This document shows positions 1-7,030 of a stretch of DNA of 8,120 nt, in pieces (position 1 is the stretch's first letter; every line of letters starts with the position of its first letter). The notes below the pieces were generated by a model, which was given only the letters and a program-made list of their open reading frames with translations, was not told where the DNA came from and made no database searches. The DNA is from an uncultured Bacilli bacterium. GTDB taxonomy: Bacteria > Bacillota_I > Bacilli_A > RF39 > UBA660. The position numbers and the translations under genes are program-made. The stretch is from positions 1-8,120 of the forward strand of contig CAKOLP010000034.1 of the NCBI GenBank assembly GCA_934096025.1, in the 5' to 3' direction.

Positions 1-562
1 GCCCCAAACAATGGCCAGTTTCCTTATATATATCATTATCTAAACTAGGCCAAATAAAGCATTTTTGGGTATCTAAAAAAACATTTTCATCTAATTTACC
101 TGAGCCCTTAATCTCTTTTTTATATTCTAAAGATAATTTTTCACGAATTTTCTCATTATCCCCTTGCCATAAACGATAATTTATATAACTATATTTCTTT
201 AACTCTTTTACACTTGCAAAGATATTTTGCAAATACTTATCATTACCATTACTACTATGAAGCGATATATTTATTTGTCTTATATTTTTATTATTTTTTA
301 TTTTCTCTATATAAACACCATTCGTGGTAATATTTACATAAAAATCTTTACTTGCAAGCTCTATAAACTCATTTACCAAAGGATGTAATAACGGCTCACC
401 TAAAACATGTAAATATATATATTTAGTATAAGGCTTAATCTTCTTTAGAATAATCACAAACTCTTTTTTACTTAGATACTTAACATTCCTTTTATTATGA
501 ATACAAAAAGAACAATTTAAATTACAATCATTAGTTATTTCAATATAAATTTTTTTTAACAT
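1..562 (-). CDS. Radical SAM/SPASM-type enzyme, C-terminal part beyond window
   Basis: Iron-sulfur enzyme of the radical SAM superfamily; its substrate cannot be told from this fragment. The first 187 residues are present and the reading frame is open to the left edge. Residues 13-20 are CNLNCSFC, the CX3CX2C motif that binds the [4Fe-4S] cluster using S-adenosylmethionine. Further family-typical segments follow: GEPLLHP (55-61), ITTNG (78-82) and ISLHSS (99-104). The last visible stretch, KCFIWPSL (167-174) and then HCLG (184-187), resembles the start of a SPASM-like cysteine cluster, so a complete protein of about 280-290 residues is expected. The ATG (562-560) overlaps the stop of the upstream small gene as TGATG and has no good Shine-Dalgarno site of its own, so translation is probably coupled. 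Superfamily is certain; the SPASM assignment is likely; function is unknown (peptide modification is one possibility). Confidence 0.88.
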   Translation of the reverse strand, partial: MLKKIYIEITNDCNLNCSFCIHNKRNVKYLSKKEFVIILKKIKPYTKYIYLHVLGEPLLHPLVNEFIELASKDFYVNITTNGVYIEKIKNNKNIRQINISLHSSNGNDKYLQNIFASVKELKKYSYINYRLWQGDNEKIREKLSLEYKKEIKGSGKLDENVFLDTQKCFIWPSLDNDIYKETGHCLG

Positions 563-777
563 CAGAAAAACAATATATCTATTTTCTCCATTATATCATC
601 ATCAACAAAAGCACTAAGTCTAATCAATCTAATAATTGTTCCCACGATAAAATAAAGACTTGCAATACAAAGTATTAAACCAAAAGCACCACTAAACTTA
701 AATAAAAATGCTTCTAACATCAAACAAATAAAACTAACTAAAAAAACTACTAAATATAATTTAACACTTTTATTCAT
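562..777 (-). CDS. Small two-helix membrane protein
   Basis: I do not recognise this 71-residue protein. It has two hydrophobic segments, about residues 6-27 and 29-50, joined by a very short turn, followed by a short basic stretch (IRLIRL) and an acidic tail (FVDDDIMEKID). A helical hairpin in the membrane with both ends in the cytoplasm fits the charge pattern. The start is supported by the Shine-Dalgarno sequence AAGGGTGG just upstream (complement of 782-789). Its stop codon overlaps the ATG of the radical SAM gene (TGATG), so the two are very probably co-translated and may work together, for instance with the small protein acting as membrane partner of the enzyme. Function is otherwise unknown. 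Confidence 0.75.
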   Translation of the reverse strand: MNKSVKLYLVVFLVSFICLMLEAFLFKFSGAFGLILCIASLYFIVGTIIRLIRLSAFVDDDIMEKIDILFF

Positions 778-795
778 ACTACCACCCTTATAAAT

Positions 796-824
796 ATTTT
801 ACACTACTAGAACATAATCTACAA
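796..824 (-). promoter_or_regulatory. Candidate sigma-A promoter for the small membrane protein/radical SAM pair
   Basis: On the minus strand TTGTAG (complement of 819-824) lies 17 bases before TAAAAT (complement of 796-801). Transcription would start near 789, at the very edge of the Shine-Dalgarno site, leaving an unusually short leader. This makes the call tentative, but the terminator just upstream means some promoter is needed here. Confidence 0.35.
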
Positions 825-833
825 GAAAAACTT

Positions 834-860
834 AAAAAAACTAAGATATTATCCTAGTTT
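834..860 (-). terminator. Rho-independent terminator after csaA
   Basis: The minus-strand arms AAACTAGGAT (complement of 851-860) and ATCTTAGTTT (complement of 838-847) pair over 10 bp with one G-T pair and a 3-base loop, followed by a run ending in seven T residues. The left arm is made of the last codons of csaA and the stop codon lies across the loop, so the hairpin is built into the gene end. It separates the csaA operon from the downstream pair. Confidence 0.75.
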
Positions 861-1175
861 ATCTCCATTTTCTACTTTTTTATCCGGAGTAATTAACACT
901 ACCCCATCTTTACTATAAGTTCCAAGCACCAATACCTCTGACATAAAATCTGCCACTTGTCTAGGCGGAAAATTAACAACAGCTAATACTTGTTTATTAA
1001 TTAATTCCTCTTTTTCATATTGTAAGGTTATTTGAGCTGAAGACTTCTTAATCCCAAGACTTCCGAAATCTATTACCAACTTATACGCTGGCCTTTTGGC
1101 TTTGGGAAAATCTTCTACTGAAACTATCGTTCCTACCCTAATATCTAGGGCTAAAAAATCATCAATCGTTGCCAT
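849..1175 (-). CDS. csaA: CsaA, export-related chaperone (tRNA-binding-like OB fold)
   Basis: Cytoplasmic homodimeric chaperone that in Bacillus subtilis binds precursor proteins and SecA in protein export; the fold is the OB-type tRNA-binding domain also found at the end of methionyl-tRNA synthetase. The 108 residues match the usual length of about 110. Family-typical stretches are LDIRVGTI (10-17), KLVIDFG (32-38), KKSSAQIT (43-50), VVNFPPRQVADF (66-77) and SEVLVLG (79-85). The start is preceded by AAAGGA, which overlaps the end of the upstream gene, and the two genes are one base apart, so they form an operon. The C-terminal codons form part of a transcription terminator. Identity is near certain; the chaperone role is family knowledge. 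Confidence 0.96.
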   Translation of the reverse strand: MATIDDFLALDIRVGTIVSVEDFPKAKRPAYKLVIDFGSLGIKKSSAQITLQYEKEELINKQVLAVVNFPPRQVADFMSEVLVLGTYSKDGVVLITPDKKVENGDKLG

Positions 1176-1176
1176 A

Positions 1177-1983
1177 TTATCCTTTCAATGACGGTAACTC
1201 CATATCATCTTCATCATCTTCTATTGTAAATAACTTAATACTTGTCTTATCGTTTTCATCATCTACATCAACAGGACTTTCATCATTATTTAAAGTATTT
1301 ATACTAATTGTATTTTCATGTGGTTGAGTAAATTTTTCAGCACTTACACTATTTGTATTATCTATAGAATTTACATTATTTTCTAAATTACTATTAACAC
1401 TATTATTATTGTTAACATATACTGAACTAAATACTTGACTTGGTCTAAAAACTTTCTCAGGTTTTACTTCAGCTTTAACTTCTGGTTTTACTTCTTCTAC
1501 ATCTTCATTAACACTAATAACCGACTCAACTTTTGCAGGTTCTTCCTTATTTATTGCAGGTAATTCTATCTTATCAATTTCATCTTTAATACTAAATAAA
1601 GAACTTAAATCAATATCTACATCATTTTCATCTTTATTATCATTATCACTTACAAAGTTAATCAAACTTTCTTGATTATCAAGGGTTGGAAGTTCAACTT
1701 TTTCATCTTCCACCGGCTGTAAAACAATTTCTTTTACTTTTTTAGGTTCTTCCTTTATTACCGGAGTCTCTGGTACTTCCAATTTAACTAAAGGTTCTTC
1801 TGTTTCTTTAAATGTATTCTTTTCTAATTCAATTTTTTGTAATCGCTTAGTTTCTTCTAGCTTTTGGTCTTTCTTTCCTAATAATAAAACTACCACAAAT
1901 AAAATAATCAATACAACTAATATAATTGTTAAGTACATAGTAAAATGATCATTTTTATATAAATCATATATGAAATTCATCAT
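1177..1983 (-). CDS. Membrane-anchored acidic, probably disordered protein
   Basis: Not a family I recognise. Residues 16-36 form one strong transmembrane helix near the N terminus, followed by KKDQK, so the short N terminus should be outside and the remaining roughly 230 residues in the cytoplasm. That tail is rich in E, K, P, V, then N and S, then D/E, with no obvious folded domain. A short motif ELP-small-hydrophobic recurs three times: VELPTL (96-101), IELPAI (139-144) and MELPSL (261-266), the last at the C terminus; a more conserved-looking patch is RPSQVFSSVYV (180-190). Such repeated motifs suggest docking to a partner. The topology resembles tethering proteins such as ZipA, but no FtsZ-binding domain is visible. 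AGAGGTGG lies 6 bases before the first of two tandem ATG codons (1983 and 1980); either could be used. First gene of the operon with csaA. Confidence 0.8.
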   Translation of the reverse strand: MMNFIYDLYKNDHFTMYLTIILVVLIILFVVVLLLGKKDQKLEETKRLQKIELEKNTFKETEEPLVKLEVPETPVIKEEPKKVKEIVLQPVEDEKVELPTLDNQESLINFVSDNDNKDENDVDIDLSSLFSIKDEIDKIELPAINKEEPAKVESVISVNEDVEEVKPEVKAEVKPEKVFRPSQVFSSVYVNNNNSVNSNLENNVNSIDNTNSVSAEKFTQPHENTISINTLNNDESPVDVDDENDKTSIKLFTIEDDEDDMELPSLKG

Positions 1984-2012
1984 ATGTATCCACCTCTTTA
2001 CTCTATATTAAA

Positions 2013-2041
2013 ATAATAACAAAATATGCTTAAAATGTAAA
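2013..2041 (-). promoter_or_regulatory. Sigma-A promoter of the acidic protein/csaA operon
   Basis: On the minus strand TTTACA (complement of 2036-2041) and TATTAT (complement of 2013-2018) are 17 bases apart, each one base from consensus. TGT directly before the -10 gives an extended -10 element. The expected start near 2006 leaves a leader of about 23 bases carrying the Shine-Dalgarno site. Confidence 0.7.
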
Positions 2042-2099
2042 TATATTTTGTAAAATTTAATGTCTATTAATAGTAAATTAATATTTTTATTATATCACG

Positions 2100-2127
2100 A
2101 AAAAAGGAAAACATTACTTATTTTCCT
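2100..2127 (-). terminator. Rho-independent terminator of the McrB-like operon
   Basis: Minus-strand AGGAAAA (complement of 2121-2127) pairs with TTTTCCT (complement of 2105-2111) over 7 bp around a 9-base loop, followed by a run of T (complement of 2100-2105). The stop codon TAA (2116-2114) lies in the loop and the left arm is coding, the same design as the csaA terminator. Confidence 0.7.
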
Positions 2128-3349
2128 CTAGTTTGACAGTTAATTTGCCTTTAAATGTTTTTCCTTGGTCATAATTTTGTTCTGTTCCAGTACCACGAAG
2201 TCTAAAGCTAACAGTATAACTTTGCTTAGTATGTGGTGCAATAGCTATATGATCTTTTAAGATACCGTCACTAAATGGAGCTGTTGTAAAATCTGTTTTA
2301 TATCCACTATAATCACTCCAGACACTAAATTGGAAGTTTTCACTTTCAAAGGTATTTACAATATTTAACCAATTAATCGTATAATATAGAACTTGATTTG
2401 TAGTATTTTCTACACTAAACTTAACATCTGGCACTGTTTTTGTAACATTTCCTTGTTGATCTGTTGGATATAAATCTGTAACTCGTACATTATTTCCGTC
2501 TTCAAATCTCGCAATCAATTTAGCTGAATCAGCACTTATATCATTATCTCCGATAGTCAAATCTCCATCTTTATTAGAAACAAAAGTACAATTTCTATCA
2601 CAAACTCCGTCATTATCATCATCGACATTAATATCCGGTACCATATCTTTATCAACATCTATATTTGTATCAGGAATCCCATCATTATCAGTATCTACAT
2701 TTATATCTGGTACTCCATCTCCATCGATATCTATATTAGTATCCGGCCAACCGTCATCATTGGTATCACAATTTAGTTTACAAACACCATTTTCATCTTT
2801 TTGATTCATTTTATTTTCTATACCGTCTTCTGTATTCTTATTAAATAAAGCTTTTCTATTACCTAGATAATCTATATTTAAATCCGGCTTTCCGTCCCCG
2901 TCGGTATCACAGTTAATATCACAAACCCCGTCTCCATCAAGGTCAATATTTAAATCAGCAATACCGTCTCCGTCAGTATCAATATTTAGATTAGCACTAT
3001 TTAAAAACTTAATCCCTGTATATGTAGCAAATCCACTTAAGAATAAGAATAATAAGAAAAATATAATAAATAAATGTGTATTTTTATTATTTACAAAGCT
3101 AAAGAATAATTTATTTCCGTCCTTTTTTACACATAAGCTATGTGGCAAATAAATCTCATTATCATTATCTTCATAAGCTAAATTTAATACTTTTTCAATA
3201 TAACTAGCTTTAGTTTCAACTTCTTCTTCATATAATTTATTTAAAATATCTTCTATTGCCTTATCTTGTTCTTCATTCTTTTTTAATATAAATTCTTTAA
3301 TATCAATTGAGTCCTTATTACCCAAATATTTATTATTCTTTTTCATCAT
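2114..3349 (-). CDS. Single-pass membrane protein with external calcium-binding-type repeats
   Basis: The 411-residue protein has three parts. Residues 1-90 are charged, helical and without a signal peptide, so probably cytoplasmic. Residues 91-112 form a transmembrane helix. The rest should be outside: nine 12-residue units of the form DxDxDGxxDxNx (124-159 and 183-254), split by a 23-residue insert (160-182), then a beta-rich domain (255-411). The repeats resemble thrombospondin type 3/dockerin-like Ca2+ loops. Cysteines sit at positions 8 and 12 of units 2, 4 and 9 only. The end, with QNYDQGKTFKGKLTV (391-405), faintly recalls TasA/camelysin-type beta-sandwiches. Two tandem ATG codons exist (3349, 3346); AAAGGA is 2 bases from the first and 5 from the second, so the second may be the true start. 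Last gene of the operon, whose terminator overlaps its stop. Probably a surface sensor or scaffold; exact function unknown. Confidence 0.85.
   Translation of the reverse strand: MMKKNNKYLGNKDSIDIKEFILKKNEEQDKAIEDILNKLYEEEVETKASYIEKVLNLAYEDNDNEIYLPHSLCVKKDGNKLFFSFVNNKNTHLFIIFFLLFLFLSGFATYTGIKFLNSANLNIDTDGDGIADLNIDLDGDGVCDINCDTDGDGKPDLNIDYLGNRKALFNKNTEDGIENKMNQKDENGVCKLNCDTNDDGWPDTNIDIDGDGVPDINVDTDNDGIPDTNIDVDKDMVPDINVDDDNDGVCDRNCTFVSNKDGDLTIGDNDISADSAKLIARFEDGNNVRVTDLYPTDQQGNVTKTVPDVKFSVENTTNQVLYYTINWLNIVNTFESENFQFSVWSDYSGYKTDFTTAPFSDGILKDHIAIAPHTKQSYTVSFRLRGTGTEQNYDQGKTFKGKLTVKLEENK
2588..2980 (-). repeat. 36-base tandem coding repeats (12-residue Asp-rich units)
   Basis: Nine units in exact 12-residue register encode motifs such as DTDGDGIADLNI, DIDGDGVPDINV and DDDNDGVCDRNC. 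Three precede and six follow an insert at 2804-2872. Aspartate or asparagine at positions 1, 3, 5, 9 and 11 gives EF-hand-loop-like ligand spacing. Unit 4 (QKDENGVCKLNC) and unit 8 (DVDKDMVPDINV) are degenerate. Confidence 0.85.
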
Positions 3350-3357
3350 TATCCTTT

Positions 3358-4440
3358 CTATTTTAGAATAGTTAAGTTCTTTTCTCTTTTCTTATCTATA
3401 TCTAAAAAATAATTATCTAATAGTTTTCTTACACTATTAATCGTCTTTTCTTTTCTTTTGCTAGCACTTACAAATTCCTTTTCAATCAACCTTTTAAATT
3501 CTATTTCTTTAACATCACCATCAAAAACATAATCATTAACTACCCGAGCTATAGCAACATTACTATAACTTCTTGTCCCAAATGAATTATTTAGGGCTTC
3601 ACTATTTATGAAAAATGCTAAATCATATTTATTTTTCATATTTGCATCTTTCAATGTTTCGGTGCGTTTTTCTATTGTTGTTATTGGTTTTATATTATTT
3701 TTTTCTAGATATTCCCATAACTCTAAAGCTTTTTTGAAGTTAGGATCTTTTAATATAACATTTGTTTTTCTTATCGGACTACGTACAGGACTAGATTCCT
3801 TTAAACTCTTTATAAATGGTGAAGAATTATATGCTTGTAAGACTTCTTTTATATGTTCAATTCTTTCACTTAAAGTATGTCCGTCTTTGTTTTTATTTAC
3901 TTCCGTATTTTTCTTACTAGTAATATTAAGCTTAACTTCTACTTGTAAATCATTTTTCTTCATTACCCCATTATACGAAACTTCATCATCAACTTTAGCA
4001 TAGCTTCTTTGGTCAGATTCAGTTAGTTTTTTATTTACGAACTGATATAAATTGTCTACTAAAGACTTGATAAATCTATTTTCATATAAATCTACAGTTT
4101 CTTCCCTATAAACATTTAATAATTTTAAGGGTATTACTGTTCCGTCTTCTTGAACCTCTTGAATAAGACTAGTATGCTGTGCTAAATGTCTAATACTTTC
4201 CTCAGTTACAACCTTAGCTTTTTCAATCGGTACTATATTTTCTTCTGATGCAATAAACCTTCTGGGATTTCTAATAATATTATCCAAGTATGGAATACAT
4301 TCCTCGACCATATCTATCCAAGAAGTATCACTAGTTTTAGCATCGATACTTCTTTTTACTATTATATCTGAAGAAGTCAAATTAATAAATCTTTGAGCTT
4401 CTAGAGTATTTAAATTAGTAATATATTCTACTATATTCAT
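3358..4440 (-). CDS. DUF2357 (McrC N-terminal-like) protein without evident nuclease domain
   Basis: Residues 55-135 match the DUF2357 signature known from proteins partnered with McrB-type NTPases: NPRRFI (58-63), VPIEKAKVV (70-78), SIRHLAQH (82-89) and especially the block ending ETVDLYENRFIKSLVDNL (114-131). In McrBC-type systems this part stimulates the NTPase and usually precedes a PD-(D/E)XK nuclease domain. Here the protein stops at 360 residues; the C-terminal part (about 190-360) looks helical and basic. An EFK triplet (314-316) is the only (D/E)xK candidate, and I see no convincing upstream catalytic aspartate or strand context. The start has AGGTGA just upstream and lies 7 bases after the NTPase stop, and the next gene begins 8 bases downstream, so it belongs to the four-gene operon. 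Likely role: adaptor or activator of the NTPase. Domain call by memory of the family. Confidence 0.75.
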   Translation of the reverse strand: MNIVEYITNLNTLEAQRFINLTSSDIIVKRSIDAKTSDTSWIDMVEECIPYLDNIIRNPRRFIASEENIVPIEKAKVVTEESIRHLAQHTSLIQEVQEDGTVIPLKLLNVYREETVDLYENRFIKSLVDNLYQFVNKKLTESDQRSYAKVDDEVSYNGVMKKNDLQVEVKLNITSKKNTEVNKNKDGHTLSERIEHIKEVLQAYNSSPFIKSLKESSPVRSPIRKTNVILKDPNFKKALELWEYLEKNNIKPITTIEKRTETLKDANMKNKYDLAFFINSEALNNSFGTRSYSNVAIARVVNDYVFDGDVKEIEFKRLIEKEFVSASKRKEKTINSVRKLLDNYFLDIDKKREKNLTILK

Positions 4441-4447
4441 AAATCAC

Positions 4448-5932
4448 CTATATCATCTTTTTAAGTCTTAATAAATATTCTTTACACTCAGGCATATTAT
4501 TTGCTCCGAATAATTTTTCAATATATTTAATTAAGCCATCTATTTCCCCTTTTATATAAGCTAAGTTTAATTGTTCAAATTTTCTTAATATTTTATGAGC
4601 AATAACATAATCGATTCCAGCAATAACTGTACCTCCACAAGCTATATAAGCAGGAACAAATTCTTTTAATTGTTTTACAATTCTATTACCAAAAGCAAGT
4701 CTAAAATGATCAATTACGTAACGGTCTAATTCGGCAACTTTTTCTAGTAAATTATCACTAACTGGATTATTCTCTGCTGCACTTTTAAATAACTTATCTA
4801 AATAAGCATAACTTACACTTATTTTCTCAGTTTCTGGAGCTTCAAATTCCTCACATTTATCATCAATTGCAATAGGCATTGCTCTATCATATACTTTATC
4901 TGTAATCATAAAAGTAGAGTCATCATTATTAATTGTACCTATATACCACATATTTTCTGGTATTTTCATCTTACCATTTTCTAATTTAACTGGATCATTT
5001 TCCCATACATTTGGTACTAATTCCACTACCCAGTCTTTTTTGTTTGGAAGTTCCAAAATAGATAACATTTCTGCAAAATAATACTCTACTCTGGAAATAT
5101 TCATTTCATCTAAAAGCGTAATATATACTTCATCGGTATATCCAGCTTCATACATTTTTTCAAGTATTTCAGTTTCATTAAATTTCTTTGTAAACTCATT
5201 GAAGTACCCAAATATTTCTGTTGAATCTCTCCATGACGGTTGCACACTTGCTACGGTTGTTTCATTATTTATAAATGACCCAAAAGCATAAGCTAGTGAT
5301 GTTTTACCAGTACCACTTATTCCCTCTAGGATAATTAGTTTATTCGAAGCCAAAGAAGAAACAAATAACCTTATTAAATTTATATCATAATATAACTTTA
5401 ATTTACTAGCAGAATAATTTCTAAAACGTTCACAAAATTCTTCTAAAGAAAAACTATTATTAATTACTTCTACTTCTTTATCCATAAACTCTTTATCTAC
5501 ATTACTTAGTTTAAAGAATCTACTTTCTCCAGCTTTTAATTCATTTTTCAAAGTACCGTCTTCATTATATTCTAAGGCTTTAATCTTTTCATTTTGTCTT
5601 CTTAATTTAAATATCTCATTATTAAGGGAGTCTATTTCTTCAATCAATAAATCTTCTTTTTTAACATTTCTTTTATATCTTAAATATGTCTTAATAGATT
5701 TATAAACTAAAAACAAAATAAGTCCAAAAATAACTACCAAGAATACTACTGATAAAATAAGTATTCCGAGACCAGCTCCAGTTAAATCATTTTTATAATC
5801 TGCTATTACTGTTATATAATTAACAATATTAAACATCTTAAATAAACCCTCACCAATACCCTTGAAAATGCTTACTAAACCCTCAAAAAAAGGTTCCATA
5901 AACTTTGTAAAATATTCACTATATACATTCAT
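4448..5932 (-). CDS. Membrane-anchored McrB-like AAA+ NTPase
   Basis: AAA+ NTPase of the McrB/MoxR-like branch. The core shows Walker A GISGTGKT (204-211), Walker B ITLLDEMN (271-278), the substrate-loop-like SWRDSTEIFGYFN (233-245), IGTINNDD (331-338), which corresponds to the McrB signature NxxD loop, a candidate arginine finger R350, and a C-terminal helical lid with R417. Family members form hexameric rings, usually using GTP. Unusually, the N terminus has an amphipathic segment (about 10-40), a strong transmembrane helix (about 54-77), a basic stop and a predicted coiled coil (about 92-121) instead of a DNA-recognition domain, so the motor should sit in the cytoplasm at the membrane. The start overlaps the previous stop as TAATG, with AAGGAGG 7 bases upstream (complement of 5940-5946). 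It is followed by its DUF2357 partner. NTPase family sure; nucleotide and role unknown. Confidence 0.88.
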   Translation of the reverse strand: MNVYSEYFTKFMEPFFEGLVSIFKGIGEGLFKMFNIVNYITVIADYKNDLTGAGLGILILSVVFLVVIFGLILFLVYKSIKTYLRYKRNVKKEDLLIEEIDSLNNEIFKLRRQNEKIKALEYNEDGTLKNELKAGESRFFKLSNVDKEFMDKEVEVINNSFSLEEFCERFRNYSASKLKLYYDINLIRLFVSSLASNKLIILEGISGTGKTSLAYAFGSFINNETTVASVQPSWRDSTEIFGYFNEFTKKFNETEILEKMYEAGYTDEVYITLLDEMNISRVEYYFAEMLSILELPNKKDWVVELVPNVWENDPVKLENGKMKIPENMWYIGTINNDDSTFMITDKVYDRAMPIAIDDKCEEFEAPETEKISVSYAYLDKLFKSAAENNPVSDNLLEKVAELDRYVIDHFRLAFGNRIVKQLKEFVPAYIACGGTVIAGIDYVIAHKILRKFEQLNLAYIKGEIDGLIKYIEKLFGANNMPECKEYLLRLKKMI

Positions 5933-7002
5933 TATTCTTCCTCCTTATTCTTCACAATTAAAGTAATATTTCGTGCTTCAAAATCACTCTTATTCTCTAA
6001 ATTATTTACTAAAAACTTCCTACTTACTAAATATCTACTATTATCTATAAATGTGCTACTATCTATTTTATCATCTTCTAAGTACTCATATATAACTCCA
6101 ACATTATTCTTTTCTAGACCATTAATAGTCTTTTCATAACTATCTTTTTCTTCCCAAGGAATTAATATTTCCACAAAATCCTTAATGTATTCTTCATAAA
6201 AAAACTTACTAACACTTATCTTTTTCATTGTTCTATTAATTCTAATTAAATACTTTGGCATATCTCTATTACTTATTAATTCTCGTAAAATATAATAGTC
6301 AAGTAATGTTAATTCCAAATCTATTAAAGAGCCCTGATACTTATCTAATAATTTGTCTGTAACCCTTTTATCATAACCGTCAAGTCCAGGTATCCGATAA
6401 TGAAAATTAACCAGATAATAAAGGGGATTATTACTTACCATTTTCATAGTTAAACCATATAATTCACTTTCAAAAGCATTTAATACTTTTGTATCTGTAT
6501 TTAAGTTTTTCTCTACTTCTGCAAATAAAGTTTCAACTGCATCTTTATTATTTTTTACCTTCAATATTTTTGTCTTAGCAAAATATTCTAATAGATATTT
6601 AAACTTATTTTTAACACTTTTTATATCACCATCTATAGCATTAGTTGCAATATCTAAATAACAACTTGTACATATAATAACTGATAACAAAAATGTTTCA
6701 TTTTTCATACTAGATAACATATCCATTTTCTTTTCTTCTTGACAATATTCAATTATAGATTTTAAAACAAAATTAATATTGTCATTAGCATACTCAATCG
6801 GATTATCTCTATGCTTATTATTTTGAAAATAATAAAGGGCTGTATATCTTTGTAATATTCCCTCGGCATAAACTGCAAAAGCTTTTTTGCTTTTCCACAT
6901 TTTGTTAGCCTCTACACCAATTATTCCCTCTAAAATCTTAGCATAACCCAACAAATTCTTTTCTTTTTTTAATACATATTTATTTATAACACTTAAGTTC
7001 AC
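5932..7002 (-). CDS. Unrecognised helical protein, first gene of the McrB-like operon
   Basis: I do not recognise this 356-residue protein. Its composition suggests an almost entirely helical fold rich in K, E, L, Y and N. One moderately hydrophobic segment (about 103-120) is more likely a buried helix than a membrane helix, because it contains polar and cysteine residues; there is no signal peptide. Distinctive stretches are NPLYYLVNFHYRIPGLDGYDK (192-212, shown in part as YRIPGLDGYDK, 202-212) and a hydrophobic repeat-like region at 226-284. The start is GTG at 7002: AAGGTGA lies 6 bases upstream, an in-frame TGA precedes it, and the next in-frame ATG is at residue 35. It is fused translationally to the NTPase gene by a TAATG overlap and provides that gene's strong ribosome site, so equal dosage with the NTPase is likely. 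Probably a subunit or regulator of the complex. Confidence 0.8.
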   Translation of the reverse strand: MNLSVINKYVLKKEKNLLGYAKILEGIIGVEANKMWKSKKAFAVYAEGILQRYTALYYFQNNKHRDNPIEYANDNINFVLKSIIEYCQEEKKMDMLSSMKNETFLLSVIICTSCYLDIATNAIDGDIKSVKNKFKYLLEYFAKTKILKVKNNKDAVETLFAEVEKNLNTDTKVLNAFESELYGLTMKMVSNNPLYYLVNFHYRIPGLDGYDKRVTDKLLDKYQGSLIDLELTLLDYYILRELISNRDMPKYLIRINRTMKKISVSKFFYEEYIKDFVEILIPWEEKDSYEKTINGLEKNNVGVIYEYLEDDKIDSSTFIDNSRYLVSRKFLVNNLENKSDFEARNITLIVKNKEEE

Positions 7003-7008
7003 CGCTAG

Positions 7009-7015
7009 TCACCTT
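7009..7015 (-). promoter_or_regulatory. Ribosome binding site deciding a GTG start
   Basis: AAGGTGA on the minus strand lies 6 bases before the GTG at 7002-7000. Its last three bases (complement of 7009-7011) are an in-frame TGA, so no earlier start is possible in this frame. Confidence 0.7.
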
Positions 7016-7030
7016 GCCTATTCTTTCTAA

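Noticed and set aside
2588..2980. 36-base periodic repeats as a possible CRISPR array
   Set aside because: The units are directly adjacent with no spacers, diverge at codon third positions and keep a continuous reading frame with a clear protein motif.
2588..2980. Cellulosomal dockerin assignment for the Asp-rich repeats
   Set aside because: Dockerins have two about 22-residue loop-helix units; here there are nine 12-residue loops without helices between them.
3608..4003. Plus-strand open frame of 131 codons
   Set aside because: It lies opposite the DUF2357 gene, has no ribosome site or family features, and is the antisense shadow of a well-supported gene.
3358..5932. Calling the pair a classical McrBC restriction system
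   Set aside because: The DNA-recognition domain of McrB and the nuclease domain of McrC are not seen, and the NTPase is membrane-anchored, so only the core relationship is supported.
6643..6696. Transmembrane helix in the 356-residue protein (residues 103-120)
   Set aside because: The segment is short and contains Ser, Thr, Cys and Asp; a buried helix in a soluble fold is more likely.
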